Shown here: one piece after another, positions 56,150 to 64,000 of the stretch
Numbering within the stretch: position 1 is the stretch's first letter
Layout: every line of letters begins with the position of its first letter
DNA from: Mesorhizobium huakuii
GTDB taxonomy: Bacteria; Pseudomonadota; Alphaproteobacteria; Rhizobiales; Rhizobiaceae
DNA length: 64,000 bases
Reading direction: 5' to 3'
NCBI RefSeq assembly: GCF_014189455.1
Contig: NZ_CP050296.1
Span: forward strand, 1,674,001-1,738,000
Position numbers and translations under genes: made by a program
Notes under the pieces: generated by a model
What the model was told of the DNA's origin: nothing
Database searches by the model: none
Seen by the model: the letters and a program-made list of their open reading frames with translations, nothing else

Positions 56150-56977
56150 ATGATTTCCAGCATTGCCGAACTGATCGCCGACCGCCTCGGCACGATGCCG
56201 GCCGGCGAACGGCGCGCGGCGCAGACGCTGATTGCGAGCTATCCGATGATCGGCCTGAAGACAGTCGCCGAATTCTCGACCGCGGCCGGCGTCTCCTCGC
56301 CGACGATCCTGCGTTTCGTCGCCCGGCTCGGCTTCCAAAACTATCCGGAATTCCAGTCGAGCCTGCAGGACGAACTGGCGGCGCAGCTGCAGTCGCCGGC
56401 GATACGCACGCTGAACCCGCCCTTGCCCGGCGGTGGCACGGTGTCGCCGATGCTGGAAGCGACGCTCGACAATATGCGCGAGACCTTCCGCCACCTCTCC
56501 GACAAGCAGCTTGCGGATATCGCCGCGCGGCTTGCCGACCGGCGTGGCAAGACATTCCTGATCGGCGGCCGCTTCACCGATCCGCTGGCGCGTTACATGG
56601 CCGCCCACCTCGCCGTCATCCAGCCCGATGTCTTTCACCTTGCCGGCCAGGAGAGCATGTGGCGCGACCGGCTGATCGACATGGGCAAGCGCGACGTGCT
56701 GGTGATCTTCGACATCAGGCGCTACCAGGACAGCCTCGTCCGCTTCGCCGAGAAGGCGCATCAGCGCGGCGTCCAGATCGTGCTGTTCACCGACCAGTGG
56801 CTGTCGCCGATTGCCCGTTTTGCCCGCCACGTCATCGCCGGACGAACCGCTGTGCCGTCCGCATGGGATTCCTCGGCAGCACTTTTCGTCGTCGCCGAAA
56901 CGCTGATCGGTGCCGTCACCAGACAGCTCGAGGCCGACGGGGCCCGGCGTATTCGGGAAATGGAAGGGCTGCGTTAG
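56150..56977 (+). CDS. RpiR/MurR-family transcriptional regulator
   Basis: About 275 residues. An N-terminal HTH_6 domain (LPAGERRAAQTLIASYPMIGLKTVAEFSTAAGVSSPTILRFVARLGF-type region) and a C-terminal SIS domain (KTFLIGGRFTDPLARYMAAHL...DVLVIFDIRRYQ...VQIVLFTDQWLSP). The ATG at 56150 follows GGTGGGGGAAAA. RpiR proteins bind phosphosugars or related effectors. Position, divergent from the amine cluster, makes it the likely local regulator of 43544-56013. Confidence 0.88.
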   Translation: MISSIAELIADRLGTMPAGERRAAQTLIASYPMIGLKTVAEFSTAAGVSSPTILRFVARLGFQNYPEFQSSLQDELAAQLQSPAIRTLNPPLPGGGTVSPMLEATLDNMRETFRHLSDKQLADIAARLADRRGKTFLIGGRFTDPLARYMAAHLAVIQPDVFHLAGQESMWRDRLIDMGKRDVLVIFDIRRYQDSLVRFAEKAHQRGVQIVLFTDQWLSPIARFARHVIAGRTAVPSAWDSSAALFVVAETLIGAVTRQLEADGARRIREMEGLR

Positions 56978-57039
56978 GGCAAAGATGGGAAGTTGATGTC
57001 TTGTAGCGCGGGACACAACATCCGCGCGGCGCAGTAAGC

Positions 57040-57450
57040 CTATTTCAGCAATCGGCCTTCGATCGACCAACGCGCGGCAAGGAAATTCAGCACCGCCGCC
57101 ACGATGACGCCGCCGATCTTTGCCGGCCACACTCCGGCGATGCCGGCGAACAGTGCGATCGACAGGCTGGAGACGCCGAGCGAAATCAGCGCCCCGAGCG
57201 AAACGAAACGCAGGAAAGCATCATGCAGCCGGATGGCGTGGTTGCGCTCGAACGACCAGAAGCCGTTGGCCACGAAGGAGAAGACGACGGCGATCGACCA
57301 TGAGATGACGTTGGCCGGCAGCGGCGGGACATGCAGCTTGAGCAGCAGGAAAAAGCCGGCAAGGTCGATCGCCGTGTTCGCCAGCCCGACAATGGCAAAG
57401 CGCACGATCTTGCTGCCGGTCGAACGGCGGGGCTGGTCCGTGCCGCTCAT
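57040..57450 (-). CDS. GtrA-family membrane protein
   Basis: The 136-residue protein has four TM helices in the GtrA pattern: KIVRFAIVGLANTAIDLAGFFLLLKL, VISWSIAVVFSFVANGFWSFER, FVSLGALISLGVSSLSIALFAGI, and a last helix ending NFLAARWSI. GtrA proteins act with polyprenyl-phosphate glycosyltransferases in flipping or transferring sugars. The start at 57450 overlaps the stop of the deacetylase gene (4 bp), closing a four-gene operon. Confidence 0.9.
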   Translation of the reverse strand: MSGTDQPRRSTGSKIVRFAIVGLANTAIDLAGFFLLLKLHVPPLPANVISWSIAVVFSFVANGFWSFERNHAIRLHDAFLRFVSLGALISLGVSSLSIALFAGIAGVWPAKIGGVIVAAVLNFLAARWSIEGRLLK

Positions 57451-58265
57451 CCCTTGCCGTCCATGATCTCGACACCGGCGCGGGCGAGGCTGGCGCCGAA
57501 GGCGTCCGAGGCCAGGACCGCGTATTCCACCTCGCGCACGCCTTGCATCGGGTCGCGCGCCCGCAGCGTCTCGTCGACATGGCCGGGATGGCACATGAAC
57601 AGGCCTCGTTCCGGCAGCGCCTCGACAGCGGCCTGCAGAACCGGAGCAAATCTATCGGGTTGCCGCCAGTCATAGATGCCGGTCAGCGGCGCGAAAAGGG
57701 CGAACCCGGCGCGCGCCATCGAGCGGTTGAAGCCGGCAGCCACGGCAGCGATTGCCGCGACTTTCGGCGCCACGGCGGCATTGCCCAGCGCCGGCGCACC
57801 GCGCAGCGCCGGCCTGCCGCCAGCTTCGGAAAAATGCGCCCGCAGCCATTTGCGCACGACGGGCAGGAAATGCACGTGCTGGTGCCCGTCTATGAAGTCA
57901 GGTTGGCGGCCAAGCGCTTCGACGAAGCGGCTGTACTGCGCGTCGAGCTCGGCATGGACATCCCGCTCGTTAATGTTTCCGCGCAGGACCGGCAGTGCCA
58001 AGGAACGCAGCGGCGGCAGCCGGCCTTCCGGCGCCAGGCTCGACCGGCCGGTGACAGCCGATTGGTCCGTCAGGGTCAGGTGCAGCCCGACCGCCTTACG
58101 ACCACACAGCGGCTTTATGCGCTCAGCCTCCACAGGCCATTCCGGAAAGCCGGTCATGCAGCTGGTGCCGGTCAGGCGCCTGCGATCGAGCAGGTCGAGA
58201 ATCGCGGTGGAGACGCCAGGCGCCAGGCCGTAGTCGTCGGCAATCAGGCGGATGCGCCGCGTCAT
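57447..58265 (-). CDS. ChbG/HpnK-family carbohydrate deacetylase
   Basis: The 272-residue YdjC-fold enzyme has metal-binding RLIADDYGLAPGVSTAIL (Asp-Asp), VGLHLTLTDQSAV (His), PDFIDGHQHVHFLPVVR (His) and GLFMCHPGHVD. Members remove acetyl groups from chito-oligosaccharides (ChbG) or hopanoid glycosides (HpnK). Overlap with both a GT2 gene and a gtrA gene points to modification of a lipid-linked sugar rather than to chitin use. Confidence 0.9.
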   Translation of the reverse strand: MTRRIRLIADDYGLAPGVSTAILDLLDRRRLTGTSCMTGFPEWPVEAERIKPLCGRKAVGLHLTLTDQSAVTGRSSLAPEGRLPPLRSLALPVLRGNINERDVHAELDAQYSRFVEALGRQPDFIDGHQHVHFLPVVRKWLRAHFSEAGGRPALRGAPALGNAAVAPKVAAIAAVAAGFNRSMARAGFALFAPLTGIYDWRQPDRFAPVLQAAVEALPERGLFMCHPGHVDETLRARDPMQGVREVEYAVLASDAFGASLARAGVEIMDGKG

Positions 58266-59254
58266 GGGCCTGGTGGCCTGTCCGAAACGTCGCCGCGCAC
58301 GACATCGCGCACGAGATAGACCGGCCGGTCCTTGCTTTCCGAAAGCGTGACCCAGACATATTCGCCGATCAGGCCGAGCAAGGTGAGGTTGAGACCGCCG
58401 AGCAGGACGACGGCGACCATAAGGCTGGGATAGCCGGGGACGGCGATGCCGTAGAACAGCACCTCGAAGAACACTTTGGCTCCGTAGATGATGCCCGCCA
58501 ACGCCGCGAGCATCCCACTCAGGCTGATGATGCGCAGCGGAATGACGGAAAACGACGTAAACCCTTCCAGCGAGAAGGCGATCAGGTTGAGCCGGCTCCA
58601 TTTCGACGTGCCGACAGCGCGGTTTTCCGGCGAGTATTGTATGGCTTTCTGGCGAAAGCCCGCCCAGGCGAACAGGCCCTTGTTGAAGCGCCGCTTGTCG
58701 CGCAGGCTCGTCAGTGCGCGCACCACGGCGCCACGCATGACGCGAAAATCCCCCGCGTTCTCCGGAATGTCGAAACGCTGGCTGCTGTTGATCAGGCTGT
58801 AGAACAGCTTCGCGAGTTGGCTGCGCCGCCAGCTGGCCTCGCGGCGGTCGTTCTGCGCGAAGACGACATCGATATCCGGGTTTTCCACCAGCTCGGCGAT
58901 CATCCTCAGGCTGGTGTCCATCGAATGCTGCAGGTCGGCGTCCATGACCAGCGCCATGTCGCCGCGCGACTGGTCGAGGCCGGCGAGCACCGCGACCTCC
59001 TTGCCGAAATTGCGGCTGAGCCGCACGATCTCCCAGGACCCCGACAGCGCCCGCGAAAACCGCTCGGCGCCATCGTCGCGGCTGCCGTCGTCGACCAGGA
59101 TCTTGTGGACTTCCATGCCGAAGCGCTGCGACACTTCGGCTTCAAGCTTGTCGAGCAATGCGGCAAAGGCCGACGCCGATTGTGCCTCGTTGAAGAACGG
59201 CGCCACGATATCGAGAACGGGCCGCGACTTAGCCATTTGCGACAGGCCTTTCAT
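58262..59254 (-). CDS. Glycosyltransferase family 2 (GtrB/ArnC-like)
   Basis: The 330-residue protein has an N-terminal GT-A domain with LDIVAPFFNEAQSA, KILVDDGSRDDG, LSRNFGKEVAVLAGLDQSRGDMALVMDADLQHS (DxD-type metal site) and two C-terminal TM helices (LAALAGIIYGAKVFFEVL; MVAVVLLGGLNLTLLGLIGEYV). This is the polyprenyl-phosphate sugar transferase architecture. It overlaps the gene before it (59229) and the deacetylase after it, so the four genes are tightly coupled. Confidence 0.92.
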   Translation of the reverse strand: MKGLSQMAKSRPVLDIVAPFFNEAQSASAFAALLDKLEAEVSQRFGMEVHKILVDDGSRDDGAERFSRALSGSWEIVRLSRNFGKEVAVLAGLDQSRGDMALVMDADLQHSMDTSLRMIAELVENPDIDVVFAQNDRREASWRRSQLAKLFYSLINSSQRFDIPENAGDFRVMRGAVVRALTSLRDKRRFNKGLFAWAGFRQKAIQYSPENRAVGTSKWSRLNLIAFSLEGFTSFSVIPLRIISLSGMLAALAGIIYGAKVFFEVLFYGIAVPGYPSLMVAVVLLGGLNLTLLGLIGEYVWVTLSESKDRPVYLVRDVVRGDVSDRPPGP

Positions 59255-60410
59255 TCATCATCTTGCCTCGCGTCACCTTGTCTCCTGCTTTCGCCCAGAA
59301 CCACCAGATCAGGGAGCTGGCGATAACGGTGACCGCGATCGGCCGGAACCAAGGGTAGGTGAAATCCTGGATATGGCGCTCGACGCCGGTTAGCCCTGTC
59401 AGGAACAGGGTCACCGCGAGCACCGACGCCAGAGCACCGCCGCGTTCCTCGCGCCACAACAAGGCGACAGCGAGACCGGCGGGCACGGCGATCATGGCAT
59501 AGGTGTTGGGCTCGACGCGCGGGTTGAAGACACACATGTAGAACGTCGCCGTCAGGAAGATGGCGAGACCAGCCGTTCCGCGTTCGAGCTTGCGGTCGAA
59601 CCAGATGACGGCTGAAAGCGTGAACAGGGCCATGACGATGCGCACGATCGTGGCGCCGAATTCCGGGAGGGGCAGCCCCACACGGGTGAACGGCGCCGTG
59701 AAATCGGTGGGAACGAAATGGCTGGTGTTGTCGACGGCCATCGAGGTCAGCATCTGGCCAAAAACACGATACTGGTCGTTGAGATAGCTTGCGGGAGCGA
59801 AAGCGTAAGGCAGTGCGAGCACGAACAGCACCGCCAGCACTAGCACCGGTATCAGCCGCAGGCGCAGGGCGCCCACCAACAACAGCATGATGATCGCTGT
59901 CGGCTTGGCGATGATGGCGACCGAACCCCAGAAGAAGGTTTCGGCGCGCCGTCCTTCGAGCGCCGACAAGGTGAGAAGCCAGCAGGCGCCGGTCAACAGG
60001 ATCGTCGCCTGGCCGTTGCGGATCGCCCCCAGCGCCATCGGCAGGGCAAGGAACAGCCCGAAGGACAGCAACCATGGCAACTCCCCGCCGCCGAGCTTGC
60101 GCACCTGCCGCATCGCGGCGAAGGTCAGCACCGCGAAGCCGATGATATGCCACACCAGGCCGCCCAGATGTGGGCCGAGCTTGAACAGCGGAACATAGAG
60201 CGCGGCAAAGGCCGGGGCGTAGAGATACCCCATCTCGGACTGAAGATCATAGAGCGGCCGGCCGGCCAGAAATTCCTGGCTGCCATATCTGTAGGCCGAC
60301 AGCACGCTGCGCGTGTCGGGCGCCAGCAGGACGAGGACAAGAACGACCAGGAACGCTCCGATCCACAGGCCAAGTCCCAAACGGTCGAAAACCAGCTTGG
60401 ACATCGTCAT
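59229..60410 (-). CDS. GT87/DUF2029-like membrane mannosyl- or glycosyltransferase
   Basis: About 393 residues with nine or ten TM helices. It shows the GT-C-type pattern with RYGSQEFLAGRPLYDLQSEMGYLYAPAFAALYVPLF in the first periplasmic loop and RNGQATILLTGACW later, typical of the DUF2029/GT87 polyprenyl-phosphate-dependent glycosyltransferases. The ATG at 60410 is chosen with a G-rich Shine-Dalgarno. It is the first gene of the glycan operon, overlapping the GT2 gene by 26 bp. Confidence 0.85.
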   Translation of the reverse strand: MTMSKLVFDRLGLGLWIGAFLVVLVLVLLAPDTRSVLSAYRYGSQEFLAGRPLYDLQSEMGYLYAPAFAALYVPLFKLGPHLGGLVWHIIGFAVLTFAAMRQVRKLGGGELPWLLSFGLFLALPMALGAIRNGQATILLTGACWLLTLSALEGRRAETFFWGSVAIIAKPTAIIMLLLVGALRLRLIPVLVLAVLFVLALPYAFAPASYLNDQYRVFGQMLTSMAVDNTSHFVPTDFTAPFTRVGLPLPEFGATIVRIVMALFTLSAVIWFDRKLERGTAGLAIFLTATFYMCVFNPRVEPNTYAMIAVPAGLAVALLWREERGGALASVLAVTLFLTGLTGVERHIQDFTYPWFRPIAVTVIASSLIWWFWAKAGDKVTRGKMMNERPVANG

Positions 60411-60550
60411 CAAGACACCCCACAACACCCGGAACAGGCTCGGTCCAGCACTGTCCCGGCATACGATGGCGGCGGCATATCACGGACAAAGCGGCGAGGC
60501 ATAGGGGGATTGATCGGCGCATCTTCGCCACCCCGAAGCAGGCGACCTGA

Positions 60551-61048
60551 CTAGTCGCCTGTAAATTCAGGCAGGCTAAAATAGGGATTGCTCGGGTCGT
60601 ATCGATGCTTTGGCTCACCCTTGCCGGTTGAAACAGCCCCCGGGATGAGCACCCCTTTCGGTCCGAATTGATAGTCGATGCCGGCACAAAGGTAAGCGAG
60701 ATCCTGGTAGCCGAAACCGCGCAACGCAATACCACTGTCGAATGCTGCTGCTTTGAGTTGCTCGGGCGTGAGCGGGGCGATCGTCCTGTCGCGGTAGGCT
60801 TTGATCTTGGCCTTGTTGAGCCTGGACGACTGACATTCGGCACCGACCACCCGCGCCAGCATGATGTTCCTGACCGCGGTCGCGGCGGGGTCGTCCAGGG
60901 GAGCGGAATATTTCTTGAGAAAGTAATTCGTATTCGGATCGTTCGTCATGGCCTTGCGCCAAAACGGCGGAAACTTGTCGGCAGCCTGCGCACCGATGGT
61001 GCCGACCATCGACAGCAGGACGATCGGCACAAACCACCATCTTCTCAT
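60551..61048 (-). CDS. Hypothetical secreted protein
   Basis: The 165-residue product has a signal peptide (MRRWWFVPIVLLSMVGTIGAQAA). The mature helical protein begins DKFPPFWRKAMTNDPNTNYFLKKYSAP, has two cysteines (GAECQSS, YLCAG) that could form a disulphide, and ends with an acidic tail. No domain is recognised. It is an isolated gene with 120 bp before the glycan operon. Confidence 0.65.
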   Translation of the reverse strand: MRRWWFVPIVLLSMVGTIGAQAADKFPPFWRKAMTNDPNTNYFLKKYSAPLDDPAATAVRNIMLARVVGAECQSSRLNKAKIKAYRDRTIAPLTPEQLKAAAFDSGIALRGFGYQDLAYLCAGIDYQFGPKGVLIPGAVSTGKGEPKHRYDPSNPYFSLPEFTGD

Positions 61049-61104
61049 AAGCAGCCCCCGTTTCTTTGCAGTTGCCGGACTTCATCTCACTCGGTCATGG
61101 TCAC

Positions 61105-62142
61105 TCAAGGCCGGATGAAAACCTTGCCGTTGGGCTTGGCCAGTTCCGCCGGCACCCGCGCGATTGCCTCGGCGAGCGGCACGACGGCTGTCACGTCGGT
61201 CGACCAGCGCCCGTCGGAAAAACGCTTCTGCGCTTCCAGGATCGCCGAACCGCGCCGCTCCTTGAATTGCCGCATCCATTCGCTCAGCCAGAAGCCCTCG
61301 ATATGCTTGTGCTGGAAGATCAACTGGCCGGGCTCGCGGATGATGGTGGCGTCGGTGTCGAGCCGGCCATAGATGATCCAGCGCGCCCGTTTCGGCATCG
61401 CATGGAAGATGGCCGAGGCCAGCGGCCCGGTGACCGCGTCGAGGAAGATGCGCGGTTGTTCGGCCTTCATCACCTCGCGCAGCATGGTTTCGAAATCCGG
61501 CGCCTTCTCGTTGAGCACATGGGCCGCGCCGATCTCCTTGAGCAGCGCGATCTGCTCGTCGCGGCGCACGGTGACGATAGGCCGAAACCCTTCCTCCCTG
61601 GCAAGGCCGATGATCAGCTTGCAAAGCTGGCTGGCGCCGGCGGTCATGATGAAGGCCTTTTCGCCCTCCTGTTTGACGATGTCGAACATGGCGATGGCGG
61701 TGAGCGGATTGACGATCATTGCCGCGCCATCCTCGTCGCGAACCGTGTCGAGCAGCGGAATGCAGGCTGCCGCCTCGGCGACGGCAAATTCAGCCCACGA
61801 GCCCCAATTGCTGAGGCCGGTGGCGAAGGCGACGCGCTTGCCGACGAGGCTCTTGGCATAGGGCTCGTCGCCGCCGGCGACGACGGTGCCAACACCCTCG
61901 AAGCCAGCCGGCCGGCCCTTGGCGCGCGGCTGGCCGTACTGGCCCTTGATGAAGGCGACATCGGATGGGTTGATCGAAGCCAAGCTGACCTTGATCAGCA
62001 CCTGGCTCGGTCCAGGCGCCGGCACCGCGATGCGGCCCGGCGCGAGATAAGGCTCCATCGCCTCAAGCGCGCTGCCGCTCGGCGTCTTGGTGTAGCCATC
62101 GCCGACCAGGAGCAGGGCCTTCATTTCGGAGGGAATGGTCAT
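61105..62142 (-). CDS. Medium-chain dehydrogenase/reductase (quinone-oxidoreductase-like, zinc-less)
   Basis: About 345 residues. A GroES-like N-terminal domain (VLIKVSLASINPSDVAFIKGQYG...PAGFEGVGTVV) and a nucleotide-binding domain with FIMTAGASQLCKLIIGLAREEGFRPIVTVRR in place of the usual GxGxxG. Zinc-ligand cysteines of classic alcohol dehydrogenases are absent. The ATG at 62142 follows AGGAG. It is co-directional with the acyl-CoA dehydrogenase gene upstream (58 bp gap), so a role in fatty or branched acid breakdown is possible. Confidence 0.88.
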   Translation of the reverse strand: MTIPSEMKALLLVGDGYTKTPSGSALEAMEPYLAPGRIAVPAPGPSQVLIKVSLASINPSDVAFIKGQYGQPRAKGRPAGFEGVGTVVAGGDEPYAKSLVGKRVAFATGLSNWGSWAEFAVAEAAACIPLLDTVRDEDGAAMIVNPLTAIAMFDIVKQEGEKAFIMTAGASQLCKLIIGLAREEGFRPIVTVRRDEQIALLKEIGAAHVLNEKAPDFETMLREVMKAEQPRIFLDAVTGPLASAIFHAMPKRARWIIYGRLDTDATIIREPGQLIFQHKHIEGFWLSEWMRQFKERRGSAILEAQKRFSDGRWSTDVTAVVPLAEAIARVPAELAKPNGKVFIRP

Positions 62143-62200
62143 CGGTGACACTCCTTGATTTTTGGCGGAAGGATCATAGCGCAGCGGACCGAGCTGCTGC

Positions 62201-63442
62201 TCAGACCTTCTCCTGCGTGTATTTCTTCAGCTCCGTCCGGGCCACCTGGCGGCGATGCACGGCATCGGGCCCGTCGGCGAGGCGCAATGTCCGCAGATGC
62301 GTCCACGAGCGCGCCAGCGGCGTGTCCTGGCTGATGCCTTGTGCGCCGAACATCTGCACCGCCTCGTCGGTAACCTTGAGTGCGACGCGCGGTGCGATGA
62401 CCTTGATCTGGCTGATCCAGGGGGCAGCGGCGCGCGCATCGCCCTGGTCGATCATCCACGCCGCCTTGAGGCACAGCAGCCGCGCCATCTCGATCTCCAT
62501 GCGACATTCGGCGATGATGTCGAAATTGGCACCGAGTTTTGCCAGGGGCTGGCCGAAGGCCTCGCGGCGCACGGAGCGCTGACACAGCATCTCCAGAGCC
62601 ATCTCGGCCTGGCCGATGGCGCGCATGCAGTGATGGATGCGGCCAGGACCGAGCCGCCCTTGCGCGATCTCGAACCCCCTGCCCTCGCCGAGGATCAGGT
62701 TTGTTGCCGGGACCCGCACATTGTCGAAGCGAAGGTGCATGTGGCCGTGCGGCGCGTCGTCGTCGCCATAGACCTGCATGGCGCGGACCTTGGTCACGCC
62801 TTTCGTGTCCGCAGGCACCAGGATCATCGAATGGCGGCGGTGCTGCGGTTCTCCGTCGCCGCCGGTCCGAACCATGACGATGTAGATGGCGCAGCGCGGA
62901 TCACCGGCGCCCGATGCCCACCATTTCTCGCCGTTGAGCACATAGTCGTCGCCTTGCCGCTCGCAGCGCATCGAAATGTTGGTGGCGTCGGAAGAGGCGA
63001 CATCCGGCTCGGTCATCAGATAGGCCGAGCGGATTTTTCCGTCCAAAAGCGGCTCCAGCCATGTTTTCTTGTGGTCGGCCGAGCCGTAGCGTTCCAGCAC
63101 CTCCATATTGCCGGTGTCCGGCGCCGAGCAGTTGAAGGTCTCGGCGCCGAGATGCGCCTTGCCCATCTCCTCGGCCAGATAGGCATATTCGACGGTGGAA
63201 AGCCCGTAGCCGCGTTCCGAGCCGGTCAGCCAGAAATTCCACAGGCCGCGCTCCCTGGCGGTGTTCTTCAGCCCTTCGAGGATCTCGGCCTGCCGTGCCG
63301 TGTAGACCCAGCGGTCGCCTGCCTTGCCCACCTCGCCCAAAAATTCCTTGTCGCGCGGCATGATCTCGTCGCGCACCATGGCCGCAACGCGCGCGTGGAT
63401 CGGCTTCAGCCGCTCGGTCATGCCGAGATTCATCTCCGTCAT
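62201..63442 (-). CDS. Acyl-CoA dehydrogenase
   Basis: The 413-residue flavoenzyme has YLMTEPDVASSDATNISMRCERQGDDYVLNGEKWWASGAG (FAD-binding middle domain) and the C-terminal helical domain with RRAFGQPL-like RREAFGQPLAKLG and QMFGAQGISQDTPLARSWTHLRTLRLADGPDAVHR. This is the ACAD10/11-like branch used for longer or hydroxylated acyl-CoAs. It is divergent from the partial SDR gene across 115 bp. Confidence 0.93.
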   Translation of the reverse strand: MTEMNLGMTERLKPIHARVAAMVRDEIMPRDKEFLGEVGKAGDRWVYTARQAEILEGLKNTARERGLWNFWLTGSERGYGLSTVEYAYLAEEMGKAHLGAETFNCSAPDTGNMEVLERYGSADHKKTWLEPLLDGKIRSAYLMTEPDVASSDATNISMRCERQGDDYVLNGEKWWASGAGDPRCAIYIVMVRTGGDGEPQHRRHSMILVPADTKGVTKVRAMQVYGDDDAPHGHMHLRFDNVRVPATNLILGEGRGFEIAQGRLGPGRIHHCMRAIGQAEMALEMLCQRSVRREAFGQPLAKLGANFDIIAECRMEIEMARLLCLKAAWMIDQGDARAAAPWISQIKVIAPRVALKVTDEAVQMFGAQGISQDTPLARSWTHLRTLRLADGPDAVHRRQVARTELKKYTQEKV

Positions 63443-63557
63443 CGGTCGCTAACCCTTCATAGAGGCCCGGCAATTTACCCGTGGCAAGGATGACCGTACT
63501 TCGGATAGCCTTGTCAACGCGAACTCTTTGCCCAGGGGCAAAGCGCGGAGGATTGGA

Positions 63558-64000
63558 ATGGCCTATCTCGACGAGCTGTTTTCGGTGGCCGGCAAGACCG
63601 CGCTGGTGACGGGCGCGGCGACCGGCATCGGCCGCATGGCAGCGACCGCGCTGGTCAGGGCTGGCGCCAGCGTCATGATCGCTTCGCGCAAGGGCGAGGA
63701 TTGCATAAAGGTCGCCAATGCGTTGAACGGGCTTGGCGCCCCTGGCCGGGCCGAGGGCTTTGCCGGCGACGTCTCGAGTGAGGCTGGCATCGCCGCGCTC
63801 GTCGCCGATGTCAAGGCGCGAACCGAAAAACTCGATATTCTGATCAACAATGCCGGCGTTTCCTGGGGCGCGCCGCTCGAGAGCTTCCCTTATTCGGCAT
63901 GGGCCAAGGTGTTCGGCGTCAATGTCACCGCGGTCTTCCATCTGACGCGCGAATTGCTGCCGCTGCTCGAAGCAGCCGCCAGCGACGCCGATCCGGCCCG
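63558..64000 (+). CDS. Short-chain dehydrogenase/reductase, 3' truncated by window edge
   Basis: The ATG at 63558 follows GGAGGATTGG. The visible 147 residues contain the cofactor site LVTGAATGIGRMAATAL, Arg after the second strand (IASRKGED) suggesting NADP preference, LDILINNAGVSWG, and VNVTAVFHLTRELLPLL. The catalytic Ser/YxxxK lies beyond the window. The divergent acyl-CoA dehydrogenase suggests a shared fatty-acid or steroid-like oxidation pathway. Confidence 0.9.
   Translation, partial: MAYLDELFSVAGKTALVTGAATGIGRMAATALVRAGASVMIASRKGEDCIKVANALNGLGAPGRAEGFAGDVSSEAGIAALVADVKARTEKLDILINNAGVSWGAPLESFPYSAWAKVFGVNVTAVFHLTRELLPLLEAAASDADPA

Overview
The window looks like a chromosomal segment of an alphaproteobacterium of the order Rhizobiales, most likely Mesorhizobium or a close relative. 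The evidence is the GC-rich coding style, a CpdR-type response regulator beside an N-formylglutamate amidohydrolase, a suhB/MmgR-type small RNA, and the density of ABC-transporter and catabolic operons. No computation or database search was possible; all assignments come from reading motifs.

Layout. (1) 1-3442: core genes, comprising a partial AraC regulator, a HisN-like phosphatase, the suhB/MmgR-like sRNA, an N-formylglutamate amidohydrolase, cpdR and tRNA-Val(GAC). (2) 3379-20392: a genomic island of about 17 kb inserted in the 3' part of tRNA-Val and bounded by perfect 67-bp direct repeats. It is visibly AT-richer than its surroundings. It carries a frameshifted tyrosine integrase, a two-gene Hachiman anti-phage system (hamA, hamB), an XRE gene broken by a nonsense codon, an IS1380-type element that truncated both neighbours, two small membrane proteins with related C-termini, a secreted coiled-coil protein, an oppositely oriented operon (receiver-like protein, membrane protein, RusA resolvase, small zinc-ribbon protein), IS5 debris, twin small-RNA-like units with near-consensus promoters, and a two-gene operon encoding a compact family-A-polymerase-like protein. 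An IS1634-type transposase follows. (3) 20393-38560: a LacI-regulated catabolic supercluster (DUF993 protein, Gfo/Idh/MocA oxidoreductase, CoA transferase, enoyl-CoA hydratase, aldehyde dehydrogenase, sugar-type ABC importer, two GMC oxidoreductases, an SDR, a Dabb protein, an MFS transporter), with palindromic operators between the divergent first genes. (4) 38566-43492: housekeeping and accessory genes (DMT transporter, endonuclease/phosphatase-fold protein, Na+/H+ antiporter, GST, secreted protein). (5) 43544-56977: an amine/amino-acid utilisation region (ABC importer, iron alcohol dehydrogenase, aldehyde dehydrogenase, glutamine-synthetase-like ligase, two APC permeases, a second N-formylglutamate amidohydrolase) with a divergent RpiR regulator. 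(6) 57040-64000: a four-gene glycan/lipid-modification operon (GtrA, ChbG/HpnK-type deacetylase, GT2, GT87-like), a secreted protein, a zinc-less MDR oxidoreductase, an acyl-CoA dehydrogenase and a partial SDR.

How it works together. The island is the accessory core. Hachiman sits next to the integrase, in the usual position of defence cargo. The RusA operon and the polymerase-like operon suggest that a replication or recombination module was carried as well. The twin sRNA units immediately upstream of the polymerase-like operon are the least explained signal and the best candidate for an undescribed system. The integrase frameshift, the IS insertions and several broken genes suggest the island is decaying and may be immobile without help. 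Outside the island the genes form ordinary, tightly overlapping rhizobial nutrient-uptake operons.
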